Below are positions 1-5,099 of a stretch of 6,619 bases of DNA, piece by piece. The notes beneath the pieces were generated by a model. That model saw nothing but the letters and a program-made list of their open reading frames with translations, made no database searches and was not told the origin of the DNA. Position numbers and translations under genes: made by a program. The DNA lies in NCBI RefSeq assembly GCF_039393905.1, contig NZ_CP135031.1:1-6619 (forward strand). The letters are read 5' to 3'. This DNA comes from Buchnera aphidicola (Mindarus japonicus). GTDB taxonomy: Bacteria; Pseudomonadota; Gammaproteobacteria; Enterobacterales; Enterobacteriaceae. Each line of letters opens with the position of its first letter. The stretch's first letter is position 1.

Positions 1-862
1 GCAAATAGAGGGAACTATTAATGGTATTGGGGAAAGAGCTGGAAATGCTGCTTTAGAAGAAGTAATAATGGCTATTAGCCTACATAAAAAATTATTAAAT
101 GCATATACTAATATTAAACATAAAGAAATTTACAAAACTAGCCAGATAGTTAGTCAACTATGTCATATGCCTATTCCTATTAACAAAGCAATTGTAGGTA
201 GTAATGCCTTTTCACATTCTTCTGGTATACATCAAGATGGTGTTTTAAAAAACAAAAAAAATTATGAAATAATTGATCCTAATTCTATTGGTTTAAAAGA
301 AGTTAAACTCAATTTAACTTCTCGGTCTGGTCGTGCTGCAGTAAAACACTATATGAAAGAAATGGGATATCATCAAAATGAATATGATATTAATCAATTA
401 TACTTAAATTTTTTAAAATTAGCTGATAAAAAGGGACAAGTTTTTGATTATGATTTGGAAGTATTAGCTTTTCTTGATGAAAAAAAAGAAAAATTTTCTT
501 ATTTTAAATTAAAGAAATTTAGCATTATAGTAGATAATGAAAACAATACAACTGTTTCAATAAGATTGTTATTGCAAGATAAAGAATATGAAGCTAGTTT
601 AACAACCGATAGTGGGCCAATTGATGGCTTATATAAAGTACTAAAAAAATTAACAAACTATTGTTTTACCATACAACAATGTCAATTAACTTTTGAAAAA
701 AAAGGGGAAAAAGAAATAAAAAAAATAGATATCATAGTAAATTATAATAATAGAAAATTTCATGGATTTGGATTAACAACAGATATTATCGAATCCATAG
801 TTTATGCTATGATAGATGCTATTAATAATATACAACGTTCTGAAAAAATTAAGAAAAATTAA
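1..862 (+). CDS. leuA: 2-isopropylmalate synthase, C-terminal part (residues 223-509)
   Basis: This is the 3' part of leuA; base 1 is the third base of the Arg223 codon begun at the window end. LeuA (EC 2.3.3.13) condenses acetyl-CoA with 2-ketoisovalerate, the committed step of leucine synthesis, in the cytoplasm. The piece opens with the conserved NGIGERAGN block, whose Asn238 is a metal ligand in the family, followed by GSNAFSHSSGIHQDGVLKN and LTSRSGRAAVKH of the linker subdomains. From about residue 390 comes the C-terminal allosteric domain, with SGPIDGLYKVL and FHGFGLTTDIIES still recognisable, so leucine feedback may be retained; this is inferred from motifs only. The stop is TAA at 860-862. 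The joined protein is 509 residues, against 523 in E. coli, with a shortened C-terminal tail. An ATG at 68 is internal Met246, not a start. Runs of eight A occur at 480-487, 696-703 and 718-725. Confidence 0.96.
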   Translation, partial: QIEGTINGIGERAGNAALEEVIMAISLHKKLLNAYTNIKHKEIYKTSQIVSQLCHMPIPINKAIVGSNAFSHSSGIHQDGVLKNKKNYEIIDPNSIGLKEVKLNLTSRSGRAAVKHYMKEMGYHQNEYDINQLYLNFLKLADKKGQVFDYDLEVLAFLDEKKEKFSYFKLKKFSIIVDNENNTTVSIRLLLQDKEYEASLTTDSGPIDGLYKVLKKLTNYCFTIQQCQLTFEKKGEKEIKKIDIIVNYNNRKFHGFGLTTDIIESIVYAMIDAINNIQRSEKIKKN

Positions 863-955
863 ATTTTTGTTAGTAAATTTTTTTTTTATCTTTAAATATA
901 TAAATTATTTATATATATATTATATTGCATATAAAAAATAATTACATTATTATGG

Positions 956-1009
956 TTAACTATTAATAATTAATTATTAGTTGTTGATTATAGTTAATAA
1001 GTTTTTTTT
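956..1009 (+). terminator. Possible leuA rho-independent terminator
   Basis: TTAACTAT at 956-963 is an exact inverted copy of ATAGTTAA at 990-997. The right arm is followed within a few bases by eight T (1002-1009). The interior holds the palindrome TAATAATTAATTATTA (964-979). Position, 94 bases after the leuA stop, and the T-tract fit a terminator, but the stem is A+T-rich and weak, so the call is tentative. Confidence 0.4.
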
Positions 1010-1081
1010 ATTATATTTTTCAAAAAAATTAGGTAAAATTAAAAAAAATAAATTTTTATTTAAAAATATTTAATTAAAAAA

Positions 1082-1111
1082 TTGAGTTTTAATAACTAAT
1101 TATGTTAAAAA
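1082..1111 (+). promoter_or_regulatory. Weak candidate promoter for the repA leader
   Basis: TTGAGT at 1082-1087 (4 of 6 to the sigma-70 -35) lies 18 bases before TAAAAA (1106-1111), which is preceded by the TGn of an extended -10 at 1103-1105. Transcription would begin near 1118, just before the structured leader. In sequence this A+T-rich, promoter-like hexamers are common, so position is the main argument. Confidence 0.28.
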
Positions 1112-1124
1112 TTATTAATTTCTA

Positions 1125-1217
1125 ATGAAAAAATATTTTTTGGTTAAACCACACCATTTAAAGTGGTTAGGTTGGGGAGAATTTTTCCCCAGGCGCTATA
1201 ATTTTCAAATTTATTGA
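1125..1217 (+). CDS. Candidate 30-codon leader peptide upstream of repA1
   Basis: An ATG at 1125 opens a 30-codon frame closed by TGA at 1215-1217. Segments of the peptide are MKKYFLVKPHHLKWLGW (residues 1-17) and FFPRRYNFQIY (20-30). It has no similarity I recognise. It covers both short hairpins (1147-1168 and 1173-1191) and ends where the left arm of the larger stem-loop gives way to its loop. IncFII and IncI-alpha replicons have short leader frames (tap, repY) whose translation is coupled to the initiator gene, so a leader here would be functionally expected. Against it: no clear Shine-Dalgarno precedes the ATG, and its stop is about 110 bases before the repA start rather than overlapping it. 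The unusual Trp/His/Arg content may simply reflect RNA-structure constraints. Confidence 0.3.
   Translation: MKKYFLVKPHHLKWLGWGEFFPRRYNFQIY
1147..1168 (+). promoter_or_regulatory. Short hairpin in the repA leader
   Basis: AACCAC (1147-1152) and GTGGTT (1163-1168) are exact inverted copies around a 10-base loop. Together with the next hairpin it forms a G+C-enriched island in an otherwise A+T-rich spacer, which suggests selected RNA structure upstream of the initiator gene. Confidence 0.45.
1173..1191 (+). promoter_or_regulatory. G4/C4 hairpin in the repA leader
   Basis: TGGGGA (1173-1178) pairs exactly with TCCCCA (1186-1191). The stem can extend inward by one G-U and one A-U pair, leaving a very tight loop. 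GGGG and CCCC runs are rare in this window, so the pairing is unlikely to be accidental. It could be part of an antisense-RNA target or copy-control structure; the specific role is inferred. Confidence 0.5.
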
Positions 1218-1248
1218 AATTTGGGCGGACCGACGTAATTTTGAAAAT
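1201..1248 (+). repeat. Stem-loop 1 with conserved loop, repA leader (copy-control-like)
   Basis: ATTTTCAAATTTA (1201-1213) and TAATTTTGAAAAT (1236-1248) form a 13-bp stem with one mismatch around a 22-base loop. The loop holds TTTGGGCGGACCGAC (1220-1234). The same loop, but not the same stem, recurs at 5743-5794. The UUGG stretch fits the YUNR U-turn motif typical of antisense/target kissing loops in IncFII-like replicons. Lying about 80 bases before repA1, this is the best candidate for the target of a counter-transcribed copy-control RNA and for one half of an activating pseudoknot. Confidence 0.65.
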
Positions 1249-1255
1249 TGAAAAT

Positions 1256-1272
1256 AGATATAAAAAATATCT
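1256..1272. repeat. Short inverted repeat in the repA leader
   Basis: AGATAT (1256-1261) and ATATCT (1267-1272) are exact inverted copies around five A. The function is unknown; it separates stem-loop 1 from the repA ribosome-binding region. Confidence 0.35.
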
Positions 1273-1273
1273 C

Positions 1274-1283
1274 TAACGCGTTA
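1274..1283. repeat. 10-bp perfect palindrome TAACGCGTTA
   Basis: A perfect palindrome centred on CGCG, a tetranucleotide that is scarce in this A+T-rich sequence. It overlaps a second inverted repeat, GTTAA (1280-1284) and TTAAC (1290-1294). Lying 44 bases before repA1, it could be a protein operator or an RNA hairpin. On the opposite strand a poor promoter for a leftward antisense RNA could overlap it (TTTAAC, 17 bases, TATATC), but I cannot support that firmly. Confidence 0.35.
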
Positions 1284-1306
1284 AAGTCATTAACTTTTAT
1301 TAGTTC

Positions 1307-1317
1307 CCGCCTAAGTT
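1307..1317 (+). promoter_or_regulatory. Pseudoknot partner of the stem-loop 1 loop, just upstream of the repA1 RBS
   Basis: CCGCCTAAGTT (1307-1317) can pair antiparallel with AATTTGGGCGG (1218-1228) of stem-loop 1 over 11 consecutive bases, nine Watson-Crick and two G-U. It ends one base before the AGG (1319-1321) that precedes the repA1 GTG by five bases. In IncI-alpha/IncB plasmids an equivalent GGCG/CGCC pairing forms a pseudoknot that activates initiator translation; the same role here is inferred from geometry and sequence. Confidence 0.55.
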
Positions 1318-1326
1318 CAGGTTATA

Positions 1327-2172
1327 GTGTCTAGAAAAAACTATATACACAATCTTTATCCGATATTTACACAACCAAAAAGTAAAAGTAAACGACCAGC
1401 TTTCATTCGGTATGCAATTAAAAAAGCTTCTCAAATTGATGTTGCTAGAAGTGAAATAAATTATACTATACAACCTATTAACCCAATTACAGGAAATATA
1501 GTACCTAGATTTAGAAGATTAAATGAACATAGAGCACGAGCTATGCGTGCTATGGTACAAGCTATGTTATATCATTTTAATATTTCTTCCGAATTAGTAA
1601 TGGCTTCAATTGAAACTTTATCTGATGAATGTGGTCTTTCGACAACATCTAAAGCAGGAAATAAATCTATTACTAGAGCTTCTAGATTGATTACTGAATT
1701 TATGGAACCAATGGGGTATGTAACATGTGAAAAAATTTGGGATAGAATTATGGGTACTTACATTCCTAAAATAATTACTCTAACTCCTTTATTTTTTATG
1801 TTATTTGGAATTTCAAAATTCAGATTAGATCAAGTAAAAAAACAGCAATTAAATTGGATTAATGAGAAAAGAATTAAAAAAGGAAGTTTTTTTATAACTT
1901 TAATGGAAATTAAAAGAGAAGCTAAAGAACAATATATTAGAAAAATTTTTCAATATAGAAAGTCTAAATATATAATAGAAAAACAAAAAAAAGAAGCTAG
2001 AAAAATTATTAGATTAGAAGAAAAAACGGCAAGACAATATATTTTAAATGGATTAGTAAAACGATATTCTTTAGAAGAACTTGTAAAAATGGGATCTATT
2101 GAGTTAAAAAAACAAGTTAATTTTGAATATTTTCGATTAAAAAAAATTGCTAATAATATATTGCATAAATAA
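1327..2172 (+). CDS. repA1: Plasmid replication initiator RepA1 (IncFII/RepFIIA-like)
   Basis: The 281-residue product resembles Buchnera RepA1 proteins and the RepA family of IncFII plasmids, which bind the plasmid origin and start replication, usually acting in cis on a nearby downstream origin. Conserved stretches include PRFRRLNEHRARAMRAM (60-76), a winged-helix-like segment around 94-133 (SIETLSDECGLSTTSKAGNK then SITRASRLITEF), and GTYIPKIITLTPLFFMLFGIS (143-163), which aligns with the enteric GCYIPTDITFTSALFAALDVS. The C-terminal third is Lys/Arg-rich and probably contacts DNA. The family length is about 285, so the gene looks intact. I take GTG at 1327 because it gives the usual MxRKNYI N-terminus, AGG (1319-1321) sits five bases upstream, and TAA at 1312 closes the frame. 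Expression is probably limited by the structured leader (1125-1326). It lies between leuA and leuB, same strand. Confidence 0.93.
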   Translation: MSRKNYIHNLYPIFTQPKSKSKRPAFIRYAIKKASQIDVARSEINYTIQPINPITGNIVPRFRRLNEHRARAMRAMVQAMLYHFNISSELVMASIETLSDECGLSTTSKAGNKSITRASRLITEFMEPMGYVTCEKIWDRIMGTYIPKIITLTPLFFMLFGISKFRLDQVKKQQLNWINEKRIKKGSFFITLMEIKREAKEQYIRKIFQYRKSKYIIEKQKKEARKIIRLEEKTARQYILNGLVKRYSLEELVKMGSIELKKQVNFEYFRLKKIANNILHK

Positions 2173-2225
2173 AATTACATATTAAAAATTAAACATTAAA
2201 ATTTCTTAGTGCATTTTTTTGCATA

Positions 2226-2248
2226 GGGGGATTTTTTTTTTTTTTTTT
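2226..2248 (+). terminator. G5 then T17 run after repA1, possible terminator tract
   Basis: Five G (2226-2230), one A and seventeen T (2232-2248) follow the repA1 stop by about 55 bases. The only hairpin before it is the weak TGCA, six T, TGCA (2210-2223). A U-tract this long could end transcription, and it is also prone to length variation and sequencing error. Function uncertain. Confidence 0.3.
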
Positions 2249-2351
2249 ATATTTTTCAAAAAAAATATATTTATTAAAAAATTAAAAAGAATATTTATTA
2301 ATTTTAAATAATTTTTATTTTTTTTAGTTTTTTTTTATTTTTTTTGAACAT

Positions 2352-2398
2352 ATAAATGCAAAAGGATTTAAAAATAAATGCTTTTATAAAATAAATGC
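2352..2398 (+). repeat. Three direct copies of ATAAATGC (iteron-like)
   Basis: ATAAATGC occurs at 2352-2359, 2374-2381 and 2391-2398, all in the same orientation, with start-to-start spacings of 22 and 17 bases. The first and third copies continue as AAAA, the second as TTTT. They lie about 180 bases after the initiator gene, so they could be RepA-binding or origin repeats. IncFII origins do not classically use iterons and the unit is A+T-rich, so this is tentative. Confidence 0.35.
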
Positions 2399-2509
2399 AA
2401 AATAACAGATAAAACATTAAAACAATAAAAGAATATAAACAGAAGATATTTTTTCATTAAAATTTATTAAAGAAATAATTTTTTAATAAAATTTTTAATT
2501 TTAATTGTA

Positions 2510-2518
2510 TGGTATAAT
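2510..2518 (+). promoter_or_regulatory. Extended -10 promoter for leuBCD
   Basis: TGGTATAAT is an exact extended -10 (TGn plus TATAAT at 2513-2518). No good -35 hexamer lies 16-18 bases upstream, which is tolerable for an extended -10. Transcription would begin near 2525, giving a leader of about 68 bases before leuB. That leader has no leucine-codon-rich peptide and no obvious attenuator hairpin. Confidence 0.6.
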
Positions 2519-2592
2519 TACATCTATAAAATAAAATTTCTTTCTTTACTAATTAATCATAAAATTTTCTAAAAAATAGGATTTATTTAATA

Positions 2593-3723
2593 ATGAAAAA
2601 AAAATTTAAAATTGCAATTTTACCCGGAGATGGTATAGGACCGGAAGTTATAAAAGAAACCTATAAAATTATACATGTACTAAATCAATATTTTAATTTA
2701 AATATTCAAACTAAAGAATATGATATTGGAGGAATAGGTATAAAAAATCATGGTACAGGATTGCCTAACGAAACCTTAATAGGATGTAAAAAATCTGATG
2801 CTATTTTACTAGGATCCGTAGGAGGACCTCAATGGAACCATCTTCCTTTAGATCAACAACCTGAAAGAAGTGGATTATTAAATTTAAGAAAAAAGTTTAA
2901 TTTTTTTTGTAATTTACGTCCTGCAAAATTATATCGAGAACTTCAAGATTTATCTCCTTTACGAAAAGAAATTATTTCTAATGGATTTAATATCCTATGC
3001 ATTAGGGAATTAACAGGAGGAATATATTTTGGGTTACCAAAAGGAATTAAAAAAAATGGAAAAGAAAAATATGCTTTTGATACAGAAATTTATCATGAGT
3101 TTGAAATTAAAAGAATTGCTCATATTGCTTTTCAAATTGCTCAAAAAAAGAGATTAAAAATAACTTCAGTTGATAAATCTAATGTTTTAGAAAGCTCTAT
3201 TTTATGGAGAAATACTGTTAAAAAAATATCAAAAAAATATCCTGATGTAAGTGTATCGCATTTATATGTTGATAATGCAGCAATGCAAATTATTAAAAAT
3301 CCATGTCAATTTGATATAATTTTAACTTCTAATTTATTTGGAGATATTTTATCTGATGAATGTGCAATGATTACAGGATCTATAGGAATGTTACCTTCTG
3401 CAAGTTTTAATGAAAAAAAATTTGGAATGTACGAACCAGCTGGAGGATCTGCTCCTGATATTCAGAATAAAAATATAGCAAATCCTATAGCTCAAATTCT
3501 ATCTTTATCAATGTTAATTGAATATAGTTTAAAAAAACCAGAAATATCAAAATTTATAAATACATCAATAAAAAATGTATTAAAAAAAGGATATAAAACT
3601 TTAGATATTACAAATAATAAAAAAAAATATGTTACTACTGAAGAAATGGGAAATCTCATAACCGAATTTTTAATTAAAGAGTATGAAAAAAATGAAAAAA
3701 ACCTTATATCAAAAAATATATGA
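2593..3723 (+). CDS. leuB: 3-isopropylmalate dehydrogenase
   Basis: LeuB (EC 1.1.1.85) oxidises and decarboxylates 3-isopropylmalate with NAD+ to 2-ketoisocaproate, the step before the final transamination to leucine. It is a cytoplasmic homodimer. The nucleotide-site motif LPGDGIGPEV is at 10-19. Substrate-binding Arg99, Arg109 and Arg138, catalytic Tyr145 and Lys195, and the metal ligands Asp227, Asp251 and Asp255 are all present and keep E. coli numbering; NLFGDILSDECAMITGSIGM and YEPAGGSAPDI are intact. AGGA (2578-2581) precedes the ATG by 11 bases. At 376 residues it is about a dozen longer than E. coli LeuB: the C-terminus runs past the usual end and overlaps leuC by 32 bases. Nine-A runs at codons 2-4 (2596-2604) and at 3619-3627 are possible slippage sites. 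First gene of leuBCD. Confidence 0.97.
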   Translation: MKKKFKIAILPGDGIGPEVIKETYKIIHVLNQYFNLNIQTKEYDIGGIGIKNHGTGLPNETLIGCKKSDAILLGSVGGPQWNHLPLDQQPERSGLLNLRKKFNFFCNLRPAKLYRELQDLSPLRKEIISNGFNILCIRELTGGIYFGLPKGIKKNGKEKYAFDTEIYHEFEIKRIAHIAFQIAQKKRLKITSVDKSNVLESSILWRNTVKKISKKYPDVSVSHLYVDNAAMQIIKNPCQFDIILTSNLFGDILSDECAMITGSIGMLPSASFNEKKFGMYEPAGGSAPDIQNKNIANPIAQILSLSMLIEYSLKKPEISKFINTSIKNVLKKGYKTLDITNNKKKYVTTEEMGNLITEFLIKEYEKNEKNLISKNI

Positions 3724-5092
3724 CGCTCATTTAGTCCATGAAGAAAAAGAAGAAACACCAATTATATATATTGATCTTCATTTAATTCATGAAGTAACAT
3801 CACCTCAAGCCTTTCAGTCTTTACGAATCAAAAATAGATTAGTTAGAAAACCAAAAAAAACTTTTGCTACTATAGATCATAATGTATCAACTACAGAAAG
3901 AGATATTGATCAATTAGAAGACTTAGCAAAAATACAAATAAAACAATTAATTAAAAATTGTAAAAAATTTAACATAAAACTATTTGATTTAAAACATATA
4001 GAACAAGGAATTGTACACGTTATCAGTCCAGAACAAGGTTTAACTTTACCAGGAATGACAATAGTATGTGGAGATTCGCATACTTCTACTCATGGAGCTT
4101 TTGGAGCACTATCATTTGGAATTGGAACCTCAGAAGTAGAACATGTATTTGCAACACAAACGATAAAACAAAATAGATTTAAAACTATGAAAATTAATAT
4201 TGTAGGAAAAATTCCTAAATATATTACAGCTAAAGATATTATTTTGTTTGTAATAAGAAAAATGACTACTTCAGGAGGAACAGGATTTATAATAGAATTT
4301 TCTGGAAATGTTATTTCTGAATTAAGCATGGAAGGTAGAATGACAATTTGTAATATGGCAATTGAAATGGGAGCAAAATCTGGAATTATTGCACCAGATG
4401 AAAAAACGTATACTTATTTAAAAAATAAAAAATATGCACCTAAAGGAAAAGAATGGAATAAAGCATTAAAATTTTGGAAAGATTTAAAATCTGATGAAGG
4501 GGCTAAATTTGATCAAGAAATAGAAATAGATATATCAAACTTAGTTCCTCAAGTAAGTTGGGGAACTAAACCTGATCAAGTTATAGGAATAAATGAGCCT
4601 ATTCCTTCTATTGAATTTTATAAAGATAAATTAGAAAAAAAAGCATTTATTGATGCTTTATCTTATATGAATATAAAGTCTGGAAGTTACTTAAATGAAT
4701 TAAAAATTGATAAAGTTTTTATTGGTTCATGTACAAATTCAAGAATAGAAGATTTGCAAGAAGCTGCTAAATTTATTAAAGATAAAAATGTTTTTTCTGG
4801 TGTAAAAGCTATTATAGTACCAGGTTCAGGAATAGTTAAAAAACAAGCTGAAAAAGAAGGATTAGATAAAATTTTTATTAAAGCAGGCTTTGAATGGAGA
4901 CATCCCGGATGCTCTATGTGTTTAGGTATGAACGAAGATAGATTAAATCCAGGAGAAAGATGTGCTTCCACTAGCAATAGAAATTTTGAAGATAGACAAG
5001 GAAGAAAAGGAAGAACTCATTTAGTTAGTCCTAGTATGGCAGCAGCAGCAGCAATTACAGGAACTTTTATAGATATAAGAAAATTTAATTAG
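3692..5092 (+). CDS. leuC: 3-isopropylmalate dehydratase, large subunit
   Basis: LeuC with LeuD forms isopropylmalate isomerase (EC 4.2.1.33), which converts 2-isopropylmalate to 3-isopropylmalate through a [4Fe-4S] cluster. From ATG 3692 the protein is 466 residues, the same as E. coli LeuC, and begins MKKTLYQKIYDAH in register with it. An ATG at 3683 would only add three residues and lies one base after the GAG (3679-3681) that serves better for 3692. The cluster cysteines are Cys347 (GSCTNSR), Cys407 and Cys410 (GCSMC), matching E. coli positions. DHNVST, GDSHTSTHGAFGALSFGIGT and NPGERCASTSNRNFEGRQ-like segments are conserved, the last with Asp for Gly. It overlaps the end of leuB by 32 bases in another frame, suggesting translational coupling, and ends seven bases before leuD. 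Confidence 0.97.
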   Translation: MKKTLYQKIYDAHLVHEEKEETPIIYIDLHLIHEVTSPQAFQSLRIKNRLVRKPKKTFATIDHNVSTTERDIDQLEDLAKIQIKQLIKNCKKFNIKLFDLKHIEQGIVHVISPEQGLTLPGMTIVCGDSHTSTHGAFGALSFGIGTSEVEHVFATQTIKQNRFKTMKINIVGKIPKYITAKDIILFVIRKMTTSGGTGFIIEFSGNVISELSMEGRMTICNMAIEMGAKSGIIAPDEKTYTYLKNKKYAPKGKEWNKALKFWKDLKSDEGAKFDQEIEIDISNLVPQVSWGTKPDQVIGINEPIPSIEFYKDKLEKKAFIDALSYMNIKSGSYLNELKIDKVFIGSCTNSRIEDLQEAAKFIKDKNVFSGVKAIIVPGSGIVKKQAEKEGLDKIFIKAGFEWRHPGCSMCLGMNEDRLNPGERCASTSNRNFEDRQGRKGRTHLVSPSMAAAAAITGTFIDIRKFN

Positions 5093-5099
5093 GTAAAAA

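Larger units (their letters stand above)
863..1124. other. A+T-rich spacer between leuA and the repA leader
   Basis: I see no gene in this stretch, which is almost entirely A and T. It contains a terminator-like inverted repeat after leuA (956-1009), a perfect 16-bp palindrome of A and T (964-979) and a weak promoter candidate for repA (1082-1111). A 7-bp inverted repeat at 1052-1067 (ATTTTTA, two bases, TAAAAAT) may be chance, given the composition. Confidence 0.7.
2173..2592. other. Non-coding region after repA1, probable location of the origin
   Basis: There is no credible gene in these 420 bases. The stretch has an inverted TGCA pair (2210-2213 and 2220-2223), G5-A-T17 (2226-2248), a three-copy ATAAATGC repeat (2352-2398) and the leuB promoter (2510-2518). 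In IncFII replicons the CIS element and oriR lie directly downstream of repA, so this is the expected origin site; the very A+T-rich sequence would melt easily. I found no clear match to the DnaA box TTATNCACA. Confidence 0.5.

Noticed and set aside
68..862. leuA as a short separate gene starting at ATG 68
   Set aside because: The frame is open upstream to base 1 and joins the N-terminal part at the window end; Met at 68 is internal residue 246 of LeuA.
2453..2510. A good -35 hexamer for the leuB promoter
   Set aside because: No TTGACA-like sequence is found 16-18 bases before TATAAT at 2513; the extended -10 alone carries the promoter call.
2173..2592. DnaA box in the region after repA1
   Set aside because: I found no acceptable match to TTATNCACA on either strand by eye.
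3683..3691. leuC start at ATG 3683, giving 469 residues
   Set aside because: The start at 3692 gives exactly the family length and N-terminal register, and the GAG at 3679-3681 is too close to 3683 to act as a ribosome-binding site for it.
3492..3761. 89-codon frame on the - strand across the leuB-leuC junction
   Set aside because: It is antisense to conserved leuB and leuC coding sequence, and its Phe/Leu-rich product simply mirrors Lys codons on the + strand. No ribosome-binding site or similarity supports it.
4090..4329. 79-codon frame on the - strand inside leuC
   Set aside because: It lies wholly opposite conserved LeuC motifs, and its composition is a reflection of the + strand codons.
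4687..4977. 96-codon frame on the - strand inside leuC
   Set aside because: It is opposite the LeuC iron-sulfur region, which is clearly coding on the + strand; treated as a shadow.
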